Shown in pieces: positions 19,414 through 28,530 of a stretch of 44,487 nt of DNA (position 1 is its first letter; the number at the start of each line of letters is the position of its first letter). The notes beneath the pieces are model-generated. The model did not search any database and was not told the DNA's origin. It saw only the letters and a program-made list of their open reading frames with translations. This stretch comes from Hyphomicrobiales bacterium (GTDB lineage Bacteria > Pseudomonadota > Alphaproteobacteria > Rhizobiales > Methyloligellaceae): positions 1-44,487 of the forward strand of contig JAJFHN010000001.1 in the NCBI GenBank assembly GCA_021775595.1. The letters run 5' to 3'. A program made the position numbers and the translations under genes.

Positions 19414-20123
19414 TGTGACACCACAGCCGCGGGCTCGGCGGCCTCATCCTTGGCGGCGCGATCGATATGGACGCGGACATCGCCGGAAAAAAGGATTCGT
19501 TTTTGTGTCGTCTTAATTTCGAGCGTCTGGGCGGTCAAGGTGCCCTCGGTCGCCTCGACTTTGACCGGAACATTCGAGCTGATGACCTGGGTCTTGAGAT
19601 CGATATCGGCGCGTTCGAGTTTGGCGGACATGCCCGTGCTCGTTGAGATATTTATGCCGCCATAGAGCTCGAGAGATTCTTTTTTGGAGTCAAACGTGCC
19701 CTTCGGCGCGGTGAGTTTCGACCAGGCATCCTTGGGTTGGGAGAGCTGAGCCTTCACAACGTGCAGACGCAGCGTCTGCATGTTGCCGACCTCTTGTTCG
19801 GCATAATCGGCGGTCAGCTCGTAGGCGCCGTCATCCTGTGTAACGCCTTCGAGCTTGGGATTGATCATGCGCAGACTGTCGCGGCTCAATTGAACGTCGC
19901 CGACGCTCGCCTGCATGTCTCCAATCGAAATGCTGATTTTGGACGACAGAAAATAGAGGCCAAGGGTTGCCAGCGCGCAAATGGGCAACATCAGCCGCAA
20001 AATGCGCACCATGCGCGAATGACGGCGGGCTGTGGCAACCGCTTTGATGCGATCGGGCGCAAGCGCCACGGCCAACGACCGGCGTCGGCGGCGCGGTAGT
20101 CCGTCGCTGGTTTGGATGTTCAT
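19410..20123 (-). CDS. lptC: LPS export membrane protein LptC
   Basis: A 237-residue single-pass protein. A basic cytoplasmic start (GLPRRRRRSLAV) leads to a transmembrane helix at about 40-62 (ILRLMLPICALATLGLYFL). The periplasmic OstA-like part contains GVTQDDGAYELTADYAEQEV and GTLTAQTLEIKTTQKRILFS. It links the LptBFG complex to LptA. Sequence conservation of LptC is low, and the call rests on topology and position before lptA/lptB. Confidence 0.9.
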   Translation of the reverse strand: MNIQTSDGLPRRRRRSLAVALAPDRIKAVATARRHSRMVRILRLMLPICALATLGLYFLSSKISISIGDMQASVGDVQLSRDSLRMINPKLEGVTQDDGAYELTADYAEQEVGNMQTLRLHVVKAQLSQPKDAWSKLTAPKGTFDSKKESLELYGGINISTSTGMSAKLERADIDLKTQVISSNVPVKVEATEGTLTAQTLEIKTTQKRILFSGDVRVHIDRAAKDEAAEPAAVVSQ

Positions 20124-20252
20124 GCCGTGTCGGCCGCCCTTTTGTTGCGCAGGCCAATTCTCGCTCGGTCCGGAGGGATCGCGTAACTATCGAGTCAAAT
20201 ATTGATCAGATTGCGACCGTCCTGCACGCCCAGCGTGTATGTCAAAGTACCT

Positions 20253-20864
20253 TCAATGACTAAAAATATCCTGCTCGGGCCAGCCCGATAAGTCCAGCCG
20301 TGCGCGATTTGGCAAGAATGCGAAGCAGGATTGCGCCAATTCGCTGCGTCCCTCACGCGCCAGCAGCTGATCCAATTCGGCCTTGAGCGCGTGCAGATGC
20401 AGCACATCAGAGGCAGCATAAGCGAGCTGCGCATCGCTCAGATCAGCCGCGCCCCAGTCGGACGATTGCTGTTGTTTGGAGAGATCGACGTTGAGGATGT
20501 CCTTGCACAGGTCCTTGAGACCGTGCCTGTCGGTGAAGGTGCGCGTCAGCCGGGATGCGATCTTGGTGCAGTATGCCGGTTGCGGCATGACCCCCAGATA
20601 ATGCTCGATGACGGCCAGATCGAACCTGGCGAAATGGAAAATCTTCAAAACTTTGCTGTCCGCCATCAGAGATTTGAGATTGGGGGCGTCATACTGACCG
20701 GCGGCCAATTGCACCAGATGGGCCGTGCCGTCGCCGCTTGAGAGCTGTACCAGGCAGAGCCTGTCGCGCAACGGATTGAGCCCGAGGGTTTCGGTATCGA
20801 TCGCCACGGCGTCGCCGAATGTCACTGTGTCGGGCAAATCGCCCTTATGGAGCGTCACGCTCAC
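20253..20864 (-). CDS. rnd: RNase D-like 3'-5' exonuclease (short form)
   Basis: A 203-residue DEDDy exonuclease: Asp23/Glu25 in VAIDTETLGL, second Asp in FHFARFDLAVIEHYLG, and Tyr/Asp in AYAASDVLHLH. It lacks the HRDC domain of E. coli RNase D, as is usual for alphaproteobacterial short forms. The start is a GTG at 20864 with GGAG 7 bases upstream; the longer open frame upstream reads through the tRNA-Leu gene and is not protein coding. It likely trims structured RNA 3' ends. Confidence 0.9.
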   Translation of the reverse strand: MSVTLHKGDLPDTVTFGDAVAIDTETLGLNPLRDRLCLVQLSSGDGTAHLVQLAAGQYDAPNLKSLMADSKVLKIFHFARFDLAVIEHYLGVMPQPAYCTKIASRLTRTFTDRHGLKDLCKDILNVDLSKQQQSSDWGAADLSDAQLAYAASDVLHLHALKAELDQLLAREGRSELAQSCFAFLPNRARLDLSGWPEQDIFSH

Positions 20865-20954
20865 TCGTTTTCTCCCGCAGTCTGCCGCCGGATGGCCAAG
20901 TCGCAGTCGACTCTGGCGGGCCCTGTGAGACGAGATCGTGGTCGGCGCTCGATT

Positions 20955-21041
<87 letters not shown>

Positions 21042-21189
21042 GACCGGCTATTGAGTTACGACCGGGCGCTGGCCTTGTCAATTGCCGGTGCTCTTCACAG
21101 CGGCAGGAGAGCTGTGTATTGCTGAGACAACAAGAGGCACACACTGCCCGGCCGTGCGCCAGGGCGGGAATTGACGAGGTATGAGGGAT

Positions 21190-22164
21190 ATGGCGGTTCC
21201 CTTGGACAGCTCGAAACTGATTACGATTTACGGCGGCTCGGGCTTCGTTGGGCGCCACGTGGTGCGTGCGCTGGCCGAAACCGGCTGCCGCATGCGCATT
21301 GCCGTGCGCCGGCCCGATCTGGCCGGTCATTTGCAGCCGATGGGCGGCGTTGGCCAAATTCACGCGGTGCAGGCCAATGTGCGCGATAAGGATTCGGTGC
21401 GCCGGGCGGCCATCGGCGCTGATGCGGTGATCAATCTAGTCGGGATCCTGCACCAAAGCGGACGTCAAACCTTTGCCAAGGTGCATGATGAGGGCGCCGG
21501 GCACATCGCCAAGGCAGCCACTGCGGCTGGCGCGCGCGCAATGGTCCATCTCTCGTCGATCGGGGCTGACTCGAAATCTCCGTCGCTCTATGCCCGTAGC
21601 AAGGGTGCTGGCGAAAAGACGGTTCTGAACGCCTATCCGGAGGCGTCAATTCTGCGCGCTTCGCTGATCTTCGGGCCGGAGGACGACTTCTTCAACCGCT
21701 TTGGCGCGATGGCGCGGCTGTCGCCGATGCTGCCATTGATCGGCGGCGGAGGGACGCGGTTTCAGCCGGTTTATGTGGGCGATGTGGCGAAGGCCGTGAT
21801 TGCCGCCATCGAGGGCAAGGCGCGGCGCAGCGGTGCTTACGAATTGGGTGGTCCGCAGATCCTCACCTTCAAGGAATTGATGGCGTGGATTTTAAAAGAA
21901 ACCGGCCGCCGCCGGCTGCTGGTCCCGATCCCCTTCTGGTTGGCGCGCTTTAATGCGGCATTGGCCGAGTGGTTGCCGAACCCGCCCATCACGCGCGATC
22001 AAGTCCTCTTGCTCGAAATCGACAATGTGGTGAGTGACGAAGCGCGGCGTCAGCGCCGCGATCTGGAAGCGCTCGGCATAGAGCCGACTGCGATAGATTC
22101 GGTTGTGCCATTTTACATGGAGCGCTTCCGCGCCAAGGGCCAGTTTTCGCGCCTGCCCATCTAA
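21190..22164 (+). CDS. NDUFA9-like NAD(P)-binding protein (complex I-associated SDR)
   Basis: A 324-residue atypical short-chain dehydrogenase. The Rossmann motif is YGGSGFVGRHVVRAL, followed by DAVINLVGIL, the HLSSIGAD strand, YARSKGAGE with Tyr/Lys, and ILRASLIFGPEDDFFNRF. These match the NDUFA9/39-kDa subunit family, common in alphaproteobacteria, where a role in complex I assembly or quinone biology is suspected. The ATG at 21190 has GAGG at suitable distance; ATG 21181 is too close to it. Confidence 0.85.
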   Translation: MAVPLDSSKLITIYGGSGFVGRHVVRALAETGCRMRIAVRRPDLAGHLQPMGGVGQIHAVQANVRDKDSVRRAAIGADAVINLVGILHQSGRQTFAKVHDEGAGHIAKAATAAGARAMVHLSSIGADSKSPSLYARSKGAGEKTVLNAYPEASILRASLIFGPEDDFFNRFGAMARLSPMLPLIGGGGTRFQPVYVGDVAKAVIAAIEGKARRSGAYELGGPQILTFKELMAWILKETGRRRLLVPIPFWLARFNAALAEWLPNPPITRDQVLLLEIDNVVSDEARRQRRDLEALGIEPTAIDSVVPFYMERFRAKGQFSRLPI

Positions 22165-22184
22165 GCCGGGGCTTGTCCGCCGCC

Positions 22185-22985
22185 TCAGGCCGTGTAGACC
22201 AGCACCAGCAGAAATCCACCGAGTGCAAATCTGTAGAGTACGAAGGGCAGGAAGCTGAAACGCTTCAGGACGGCCATCAAGAATGCAATCGCCGCAAAGG
22301 CCGAAACAAATGTGAGGGCCGCAGCGAGCAGCGCGTCATTGGAGATCGCTTCGCCGCTGGCGCTGGCGTCAAGCGCCGTGAGCAGGCCGGCGCCGGCGAT
22401 CGCTGGAATGCCGAGCAGAAATGAAAAGCGCGCCGCTTCAGGCCGCGTGAAGCCCATAAAGCGCGCAGCCGTCATGGTGATGCCGGAGCGGCTTGTGCCC
22501 GGCACCAGCGCCAAAGCTTGGGCCAGCCCAATGATCATCGCCGGCATGAAAGTCATTTGCTCCATCGATTTGAGTTGCGGTCCCAAGCGGTCGGCGGCCA
22601 GCAGCAGGGCGCCATAGACAATTGCATTCCAGGCAATCAGCTCGGTGCTCCGCATCGCTTCGGTCAATCCGCTCTCCTTGAGTGCGAAACCGACAATGAC
22701 GGCCGGGATGGTTGCGGCCAGGATGAACAGGGCGAGACGCGCGCGCGGCGTCACATTGAGCCGCACCAGATCCACGCCCCCCAAGATGAGCTGCCAAACG
22801 TCGCGCCAGAAATAAGCCAGAATCGCAAACAACGATCCGACATGGACCATGACGTCAGTCACCAATCCCTGGTCTTGCCAACCCGAGAGCGCCGGCACGA
22901 GGATCAAATGACCCGAAGAGGAGATCGGCAAAAACTCTGTGATGCCTTGCACAAGGGCAAGGACGATGATTTGCTCGATCGACAT
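22185..22985 (-). CDS. uppP: Undecaprenyl-diphosphatase
   Basis: A 266-residue polytopic membrane protein of the BacA family. The active-site motif EFLPISSSGHL begins with Glu17, and the second motif PGTSRSG lies at about 164-170; about seven hydrophobic helices are visible. It recycles undecaprenyl pyrophosphate for peptidoglycan and other envelope polymers and gives bacitracin resistance. It is divergent from the glutathione S-transferase-like gene. Confidence 0.96.
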   Translation of the reverse strand: MSIEQIIVLALVQGITEFLPISSSGHLILVPALSGWQDQGLVTDVMVHVGSLFAILAYFWRDVWQLILGGVDLVRLNVTPRARLALFILAATIPAVIVGFALKESGLTEAMRSTELIAWNAIVYGALLLAADRLGPQLKSMEQMTFMPAMIIGLAQALALVPGTSRSGITMTAARFMGFTRPEAARFSFLLGIPAIAGAGLLTALDASASGEAISNDALLAAALTFVSAFAAIAFLMAVLKRFSFLPFVLYRFALGGFLLVLVYTA

Positions 22986-23098
22986 GGCCGATTTCCCTCC
23001 CGCTCGTCGGCTTGTCGGCCGACCGGTCAGGTTCTATACCCAACCCGCACCGCGGTGTGAAAGTTCAAATGCGCGGGCCAAGGCCCCGGACCACGCCG

Positions 23099-23788
23099 AT
23101 GATTGATCTGATACATTATCCGCTCGATCCGTTCTGCCGCTCGATTAGACTGGCGTTGGCGGAATGCGAAATCGATGTGGAGCTGCAGGAAGAGCGCCCC
23201 TGGGAGTGGCGCGCCGACTTTCTGCGCCTTAATCCGGCCGGCAGCCTCCCGGTCTATCGCGACGAGAGCGACCTGGTGTTGTGCGGCGTATATGCGATTT
23301 CGGAATTTCTGGCTGAGAGCGGCGCGGATAAGCAAAGCCGGAGCTTCCAGTTTTTACCGGGTGGCGAGGAAGAGCGCGCCGAGGTTCGCCGGCTCATCGA
23401 CTGGTTCCACAACAAATTCAACTCTGAAGTGACGTCGTATTTGCTGGAGGAGAAGGTGATGCGGCGGTTCGATGAGAAAAAGGCCGGCGCGCCGGACATG
23501 GAGCTGATGCGTGCGGCGCGTGCCAATCTACGGCATCATTTGAGCTATATCGGCCATCTGGCCGATGCGCGAAACTGGCTGGCGGGCGAGGTGCTCTCCT
23601 TTGCCGACATCGCGGCCGCGGCGCACATTTCGTGCATCGATTTTCTGGGTGACGTGCCCTGGGAGGAGAACGAATCCGCGAAGAACTGGTATGCGCGGAT
23701 CAAGTCACGGCCATCGTTTCGCGTTCTGCTCGACGACCGCGTGCCGGGCTTCGCGCCGCCAGAGGCCTATGCCGATCCGGATTTTTGA
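23099..23788 (+). CDS. Glutathione S-transferase-like protein
   Basis: A 229-residue protein with an N-terminal thioredoxin-like domain (IDLIHYPLDPFCRSIRLAL, then NPAGSLPVYRDESDLVLCG with the cis-Pro turn) and a helical C-terminal domain containing LSFADIAAAAHISCIDFLGD, the family N-capping-like segment. The substrate is unknown. The gene is often next to uppP in alphaproteobacteria. The start ATG 23099 was chosen for homology with the domain start; upstream frame has no typical sequence. Confidence 0.85.
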   Translation: MIDLIHYPLDPFCRSIRLALAECEIDVELQEERPWEWRADFLRLNPAGSLPVYRDESDLVLCGVYAISEFLAESGADKQSRSFQFLPGGEEERAEVRRLIDWFHNKFNSEVTSYLLEEKVMRRFDEKKAGAPDMELMRAARANLRHHLSYIGHLADARNWLAGEVLSFADIAAAAHISCIDFLGDVPWEENESAKNWYARIKSRPSFRVLLDDRVPGFAPPEAYADPDF

Positions 23789-23829
23789 GTCTGCCGGCGC
23801 TGCAGCGCGTGCCGCGTTGAGGAAAAACC

Positions 23830-24978
23830 GTGAGTGACGTCAGTCCGAGCGACACGATCCCGCGCGACCTAAAGTCCGAGCTGCGCGAGCGCGCCAGCGC
23901 CGAAGGCTTCGATGCCGTGGCCTTCACCACGCCCGATGCCATCCCGCACGCCGCAGAGGGGCTCACGGCCTTTTTGGCAGCCGAGCGGCACGGCGACATG
24001 GGTTGGCTCGAGGCCAACCAAGACCGCCGCGGCGATCCCCACGTGCTTTGGCCGGAGGCGGCGAGCGTCGTCGTGTTCGGCTTGAATTACGGTCCCGACG
24101 GTGATCCGCTCGAGGCGCTCGCCAAAACATCGAACGGCGTCGTCTCGGTCTATGCCCGCGGCGGCGACTATCACGACATCATCAAGGCCAAGCTGAAACG
24201 GCTCGGCCGATGGTTGGCGGAGGAGACCGGCGCCGGCATCAAGGTTTTCGTCGACACCGCGCCCGTTATGGAAAAACCGCTGGCGCAGGCCTCGGGCTTG
24301 GGCTGGCAGGGCAAGCACACCAACCTAGTGTCGCGCGAGTTCGGCTCATGGCTCTTTCTGGGCAGCATCTTCACTGAATTGAAGATTCCACCCGATGAGG
24401 CCGAAACGGACCATTGCGGCGAGTGCACGCGGTGTTTGGAGATCTGCCCGACGGATGCCTTTCCGCGGGCCTATGAGCTCGATGCCAGGCGCTGTATCTC
24501 CTACCTCACAATCGAGCACAAGGGACACATCGGGCGCGAATTCCGGCAGGCGATGGGCAACCGGATTTTCGGCTGCGACGACTGCCTCGCCATTTGCCCA
24601 TGGAACAAGTTCGCCAGCACGGCGCGTGAGATAAAACTCGCCGCTCGTGCCGAGACGGCCAATCCGGCGCTGGGCGAGCTACTCGGTCTTGACGATGCGG
24701 CCTTTCGCGCGCGCTTTGCCGGCACGCCGATCAAGCGCACCGGGCGCGACCGGTTCCTGCGAAATGTGCTGGTCGCGGCGGGCAATTCCGCCGACACCGC
24801 GCTGCTGCCCAGAATCGAAGCGCTGCGCGCCGATGGCTCAGCCCTGGTGCGGGCGATGGCCGTTTGGGCGAGCACACAGCTGATGACGGCAAGCGCATTT
24901 GAGCGCGTGCGCGCAACTGAAGCCGCGCGCGAAGGCGACGGCGCCGTCCTGGCCGAATGGCGGGAAGGGGCGTCATGA
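23830..24978 (+). CDS. queG: Epoxyqueuosine reductase
   Basis: A 382-residue cobalamin- and iron-sulfur-dependent enzyme that reduces epoxyqueuosine to queuosine in tRNA. The 4Fe-4S motifs are CGECTRCLEICPTDAFP and CDDCLAICPWNKF; the N-terminal part has FGLNYGP and VFVDTAPVMEKPLAQASGLG. A HEAT-like tail follows. The start is GTG. The stop overlaps the next gene by 4 bases. Confidence 0.95.
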   Translation: MSDVSPSDTIPRDLKSELRERASAEGFDAVAFTTPDAIPHAAEGLTAFLAAERHGDMGWLEANQDRRGDPHVLWPEAASVVVFGLNYGPDGDPLEALAKTSNGVVSVYARGGDYHDIIKAKLKRLGRWLAEETGAGIKVFVDTAPVMEKPLAQASGLGWQGKHTNLVSREFGSWLFLGSIFTELKIPPDEAETDHCGECTRCLEICPTDAFPRAYELDARRCISYLTIEHKGHIGREFRQAMGNRIFGCDDCLAICPWNKFASTAREIKLAARAETANPALGELLGLDDAAFRARFAGTPIKRTGRDRFLRNVLVAAGNSADTALLPRIEALRADGSALVRAMAVWASTQLMTASAFERVRATEAAREGDGAVLAEWREGAS

Positions 24979-25847
24979 GCATGCTGTTTTGTTTTGGGCT
25001 GGGCTATTCGGCCAAGACCCTGGGCCGGCGCCTTTTGGCAGATGATTGGCGCGTGGCGGGCACGGCGCGTTCGGCCGAGGCCTGCGCGCAGGCAGGCCAT
25101 GAGGGTTTCGAGTGCGTGCTCTTTGACGGTCAAAGCCGGTCGGTCGAGGCCGCCGAATTGCTGAGTGAAGCGAGCCATGTTCTGGTTTCCATTCCACCCG
25201 GCGAAGCGGGCGATGCCGCGCTCGGCCTGCATGGCGATGATCTGGCGGCTTCGCAAAAGCTCAAATGGATCGGCTATCTCTCGACCGTCGGCGTCTATGG
25301 CGATTGGGGTGGCGATTGGGTGGACGAGACGAGCGCAACGCGCCCCATTGGCCCCCGTGGCCAAAGGCGGCTCGCGGCCGAGCGGGCTTGGCTCGCATTT
25401 GGCGAAACCCACGCCTTGGCGGCGCATATTTTTCGATTGCCCGGCATTTACGGGCCTGGCCGCAATGCGCTCGCCACGCTCAAGTCTGGCAGGGCGCGGC
25501 GCGTCGTCAAGCCGGGCCAAGTCTTCAACCGCGTTCATGTGGCCGATATCGCGAGCGCCCTGGCGCTGTCGATGGCTCAACCCCGGGCCGGTGCGATCTA
25601 CAATGTCTGCGACGACGAGCCCGCTCCGCCCCAGGACGTGATCGCCTATGGAGCGGAGTTGTTGGGGGTCGAGCCGCCGCCGGAAATCGCCTTCGAAGAG
25701 GCTGACCTCAGTCCCATGGGCAAAAGCTTCTACGGCGAATGCAAGCGGGTCTCGAACGCGCTGATCAAGGCCGAGCTCGATTTCGCGCCTGAATTCCCCA
25801 ACTACCGGGATGGGCTCAAGGCGTTATTTGAGGCAGATGGTGCCTAG
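24975..25847 (+). CDS. NAD(P)-dependent epimerase-like SDR (YeeZ type)
   Basis: A 290-residue extended-type short-chain dehydrogenase. The N-terminus LFCFGLGYSAKTLGRRL is the dinucleotide motif; later come IGYLSTVGVYGDWGGDWVDE, FRLPGIYGPGRNAL and NRVHVADIASAL. The classical YxxxK is replaced by RRLAAERAW, as in YeeZ-like proteins, so redox activity is uncertain. It is coupled to queG by ATGA, with GGAAGGGG before the ATG. Its 3' end is duplicated at 27569 and, in pieces, at 31858. Confidence 0.87.
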   Translation: MSMLFCFGLGYSAKTLGRRLLADDWRVAGTARSAEACAQAGHEGFECVLFDGQSRSVEAAELLSEASHVLVSIPPGEAGDAALGLHGDDLAASQKLKWIGYLSTVGVYGDWGGDWVDETSATRPIGPRGQRRLAAERAWLAFGETHALAAHIFRLPGIYGPGRNALATLKSGRARRVVKPGQVFNRVHVADIASALALSMAQPRAGAIYNVCDDEPAPPQDVIAYGAELLGVEPPPEIAFEEADLSPMGKSFYGECKRVSNALIKAELDFAPEFPNYRDGLKALFEADGA

Positions 25848-25951
25848 TTTGCATTGAAGTTTTGAATTAGCGGGATTGGCGCCAGTTAAGTGGCGGAAGC
25901 AGACAATCGGCGGCGTGTGGCAAGGCGTCCGCTCATAGCCATAAGCAGACA
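25807..25951 (+). repeat. 145-bp repeat, copy A (3' end of SDR gene and flank)
   Basis: Covers the last 41 bases of the SDR gene and 104 bases beyond. Copy B at 27569-27713 has the same length and by eye differs at 7 positions. It ends with GTCCGCT (25927-25933) and AGCAGAC (25944-25950), an imperfect hairpin that is perfect in copy B. Confidence 0.9.
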
Positions 25952-26046
25952 TTACTGATTCAGACGAGCTTGTTTTAAGTCATTGCCACGGCTTGGTTGC
26001 TTGCTCCATGCTGTCGATCTATGACGCAAGGCAGGAGTACGCCACG

Positions 26047-27522
26047 ATGAGTACGTTTCTTCGCATAAAGTCATATGTCGTCCTACTGGCGGCTTTGATC
26101 CTGTTCCAGTGGACAACGCTGGTCGTGGCTCAGGATGCCACTCCCGAAGACGCACGCGCGATCGCCAAGGAGGCCTATATCTATGGCTATCCGCTGGTCG
26201 AGAACTACCGCATCCAATACGCCTATTTTGCCGACAAGGGCGGCCCGCAATACAAGGGTCCGTGGAACACAATGATCAATATCGGCCGTGTCTTTACGCC
26301 GAAGGACACGGCGATTCAAACCCCGAATTCCGACACGCCCTATTCGTTCGTGGGCGCCAATCTGAGGACCGAGCCGATTGTGCTCACCGTGCCGCCAATC
26401 GATAAAGGGCGGTATTATTCCCTACAGTTCATAGACGCCTACACCTTCAATTTTCACTATGTCGGAGTCCGCACGACCGGCAGTGATGGCGGAAAATATC
26501 TGCTGGCAGGGCCGACCTGGAAGGGTGACAAACCGTCAGGCATCGACGAAGTCATAAAATCAGAAACCGAGTTCGTTTTTGTTGCCTATCGAACCCAGCT
26601 GTTCAATCCCAGCGACATCGATAACGTCAAGAAGATCCAGGCTGGCTACAAGGCGCAGCCCTTATCGGCATTTCTCGGTCAAGATGCTCCTGCTGCGAAA
26701 AATGAACCAGCACTGAAGAAGCCTTTGGGCCCTGCACCGGCGATATCCCAGGAGGTTACGGCGCCCAAGGCGATCAAACCGCTGACGCAGGAAGAAGAAA
26801 AGACTTCGCTCGAATTTTTCCAAATCTTGAATCTGGTTCTGTCTATCGCGCCGACACCGCCCGAAGAAAAGGATCTGAGGGCGCGCTTCGCCAAGATCGG
26901 TATCGGTGGCGGTCTCGATTTCGATCCAGACAAGCTATCGCCCGAAATGAAGACTGCTATCCAGCAGGGCATGGCCGACGCATGGACAGCGTTCGACAAA
27001 TTCAAGAAGACGAAGATCGATACTGGTGAGGTCACTGCTGGTGACTTGCTTGGTTCACGGCAGTTGATCGATGGCCGCTGGATCTACCGCATGGGCGGCA
27101 CGATCATGGGTATCTACGGCAATTCCAAACAGGAGGCCATGTATCCATTGCTCACCGTCGATTCGGAAGGCAAGCCCTTTGACGGCGCCAACCGCTACAC
27201 GCTGACCTTTGAGGCCGGCCAGTATCCGCCCGTCAACGCCTTCTGGTCGGTGACCATGTACAACCTGCCGCAGAGTCTGCTCGCGGCGAACCCGATCAAA
27301 CGCTATCTGATCAATTCGCCCATGCTTCCGAATCTGACGAAGAATGCCGATGGAGGCCTGACAATCTACATCCAGCACGAATCGCCCGGCAAGGAGAAGG
27401 AATCGAACTGGTTGCCCGCGCCCGAGAAAGGGTTCTGGATGCCAATCCGCATGTACTGGCCAAAGGAAGACGCGCTGAATGGCAAATGGAAAGCGCCCAC
27501 AGTTGAACGCGTGACCGACTGA
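26047..27522 (+). CDS. Secreted DUF1254/DUF1214 protein
   Basis: A 491-residue protein with a signal peptide (SYVVLLAALILFQWTTLVVA, cleavage near VVA-QD). The DUF1254 part starts at AYIYGYPLVENYRIQY and includes TPNSDTPYSF and KGRYYSLQFIDAYTFNF; the DUF1214 part near the end includes YTLTFEAGQYPPVNAFWSVT, MYNLPQSLLAANP and RYLINSP. Function unknown; such proteins are often in accessory regions. AGGAG lies 9 bases before the ATG at 26047. It is flanked by the 145-bp direct repeats, so it looks like an inserted module. Confidence 0.9.
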   Translation: MSTFLRIKSYVVLLAALILFQWTTLVVAQDATPEDARAIAKEAYIYGYPLVENYRIQYAYFADKGGPQYKGPWNTMINIGRVFTPKDTAIQTPNSDTPYSFVGANLRTEPIVLTVPPIDKGRYYSLQFIDAYTFNFHYVGVRTTGSDGGKYLLAGPTWKGDKPSGIDEVIKSETEFVFVAYRTQLFNPSDIDNVKKIQAGYKAQPLSAFLGQDAPAAKNEPALKKPLGPAPAISQEVTAPKAIKPLTQEEEKTSLEFFQILNLVLSIAPTPPEEKDLRARFAKIGIGGGLDFDPDKLSPEMKTAIQQGMADAWTAFDKFKKTKIDTGEVTAGDLLGSRQLIDGRWIYRMGGTIMGIYGNSKQEAMYPLLTVDSEGKPFDGANRYTLTFEAGQYPPVNAFWSVTMYNLPQSLLAANPIKRYLINSPMLPNLTKNADGGLTIYIQHESPGKEKESNWLPAPEKGFWMPIRMYWPKEDALNGKWKAPTVERVTD

Positions 27523-27528
27523 TCAGTC

Positions 27529-27559
27529 AAAAAAATGGGGGTACCGCATCCGATGCGGT
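27529..27559 (-). terminator. Terminator facing the DUF899 gene
   Basis: On the minus strand ACCGCAT (27553-27559) pairs with ATGCGGT (27543-27549) over a 3-base loop, with a further C-rich stretch and seven T residues (27529-27535 on the complement). It would stop minus-strand transcripts before they enter the DUF1254 gene, and can also protect that gene's own 3' end. Confidence 0.6.
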
Positions 27560-27568
27560 GCTCCCGCT

Positions 27569-27713
27569 GGGATGGGCTCAAGGCGTTATTTGAGGCAGAG
27601 GGTGCCTAGTGTGCATTGAAGTATTGGATTAGCGGGATTGGCGCCGGTTAAATGGCGGAAGCAGACAATCGGCGGCGTGTGGCAAGGCGTCCGCTCATAG
27701 CCATAAGCGGACA
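27569..27713 (+). repeat. 145-bp repeat, copy B
   Basis: About 95% identical to copy A, including the last 12 or so codons and stop of the upstream SDR gene, now without the gene. Contains the perfect hairpin GTCCGCT (27689-27695) and AGCGGAC (27706-27712). The 303-base stretch 27523-27825 holds this repeat and the terminator, and no gene. Confidence 0.9.
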
Positions 27714-27825
27714 ATTGAACACAGGCGCAACGGCGCTTTGATTTTTCACTTTTTTTTTGGCGACGTCTGGTGCTTTGGCCAGACCCTATCCAGGCGGTTG
27801 GCGGTCAGACGTTCGACGAAGCGTC

Positions 27826-28530
27826 CTAGTACTCATCGTGCCGTTTCACCCAGGCCATCCCGTATGGCAAATCGTCTTCGTTGCGGCCTTTGGGCGTCAG
27901 ATCGATATAGGCATAGGCTGCGTTCATGCGATCCAAACCGCGCGCGTAGGTTGAATAGGTGTGATAGAGCGCGCCATCAACGTCGCGTTCGAAGACGCTG
28001 ATGACCGGTAATTCAGTACTGTCGACCGGCACTTCTACATAATTGTATCTCATCTTCCCGGCTTCAATCTGTTCCGCCGACGCGCTCGCGCCATAGGAGA
28101 TGTTGAAATTGTTTTTGAACGACGACACCCAAGTGAAATTCCAGCCCATGCGCTTGCGGTAGGCTTGCAGCTTGTCGATGGGGCCTTGCGACACAACGGC
28201 GAAACTCACATCGCGTTGGTTCATATGAACGATCATCGGATCATATCCGTCTGCCCAGAATGAGCAGCTTGGACAACCGGCCTCCCAATCCGGGCCGAAC
28301 ATAAAATGCTGAATGATGAGCTGACTGCGACCCTCAAACAGATCGGACAGCTTTACATCGCCGTCGACCCCCTCGAAGACGAAATCCTCATCAAGCTTGA
28401 CCCTTGGCAATGCCCTGCGGGCATCAGACAGTTCGTCGCCTGCGCGCTGGTAAGCTTTCTCTTTTTCTAAAAGCGCCAGCCGCTCCTTCACCCATTCTTT
28501 TCGACCAACGATTTTTGCATCTTTTGCCAT
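27826..28530 (-). CDS. DUF899 thioredoxin-fold family protein
   Basis: A 234-residue protein with the family marks LPRVKLDEDFVFEG, QLIIQHFMFGPDWEAGCPSC, SFWADGYDP and FAVVSQGP, and the C-terminal AYIDLTPKGRNED. The CPSC pair lies in a thioredoxin/peroxiredoxin-like fold. Biochemical role unknown; a redox function is only suggested by the CxxC. It lies alone in the accessory patch. Confidence 0.9.
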   Translation of the reverse strand: MAKDAKIVGRKEWVKERLALLEKEKAYQRAGDELSDARRALPRVKLDEDFVFEGVDGDVKLSDLFEGRSQLIIQHFMFGPDWEAGCPSCSFWADGYDPMIVHMNQRDVSFAVVSQGPIDKLQAYRKRMGWNFTWVSSFKNNFNISYGASASAEQIEAGKMRYNYVEVPVDSTELPVISVFERDVDGALYHTYSTYARGLDRMNAAYAYIDLTPKGRNEDDLPYGMAWVKRHDEY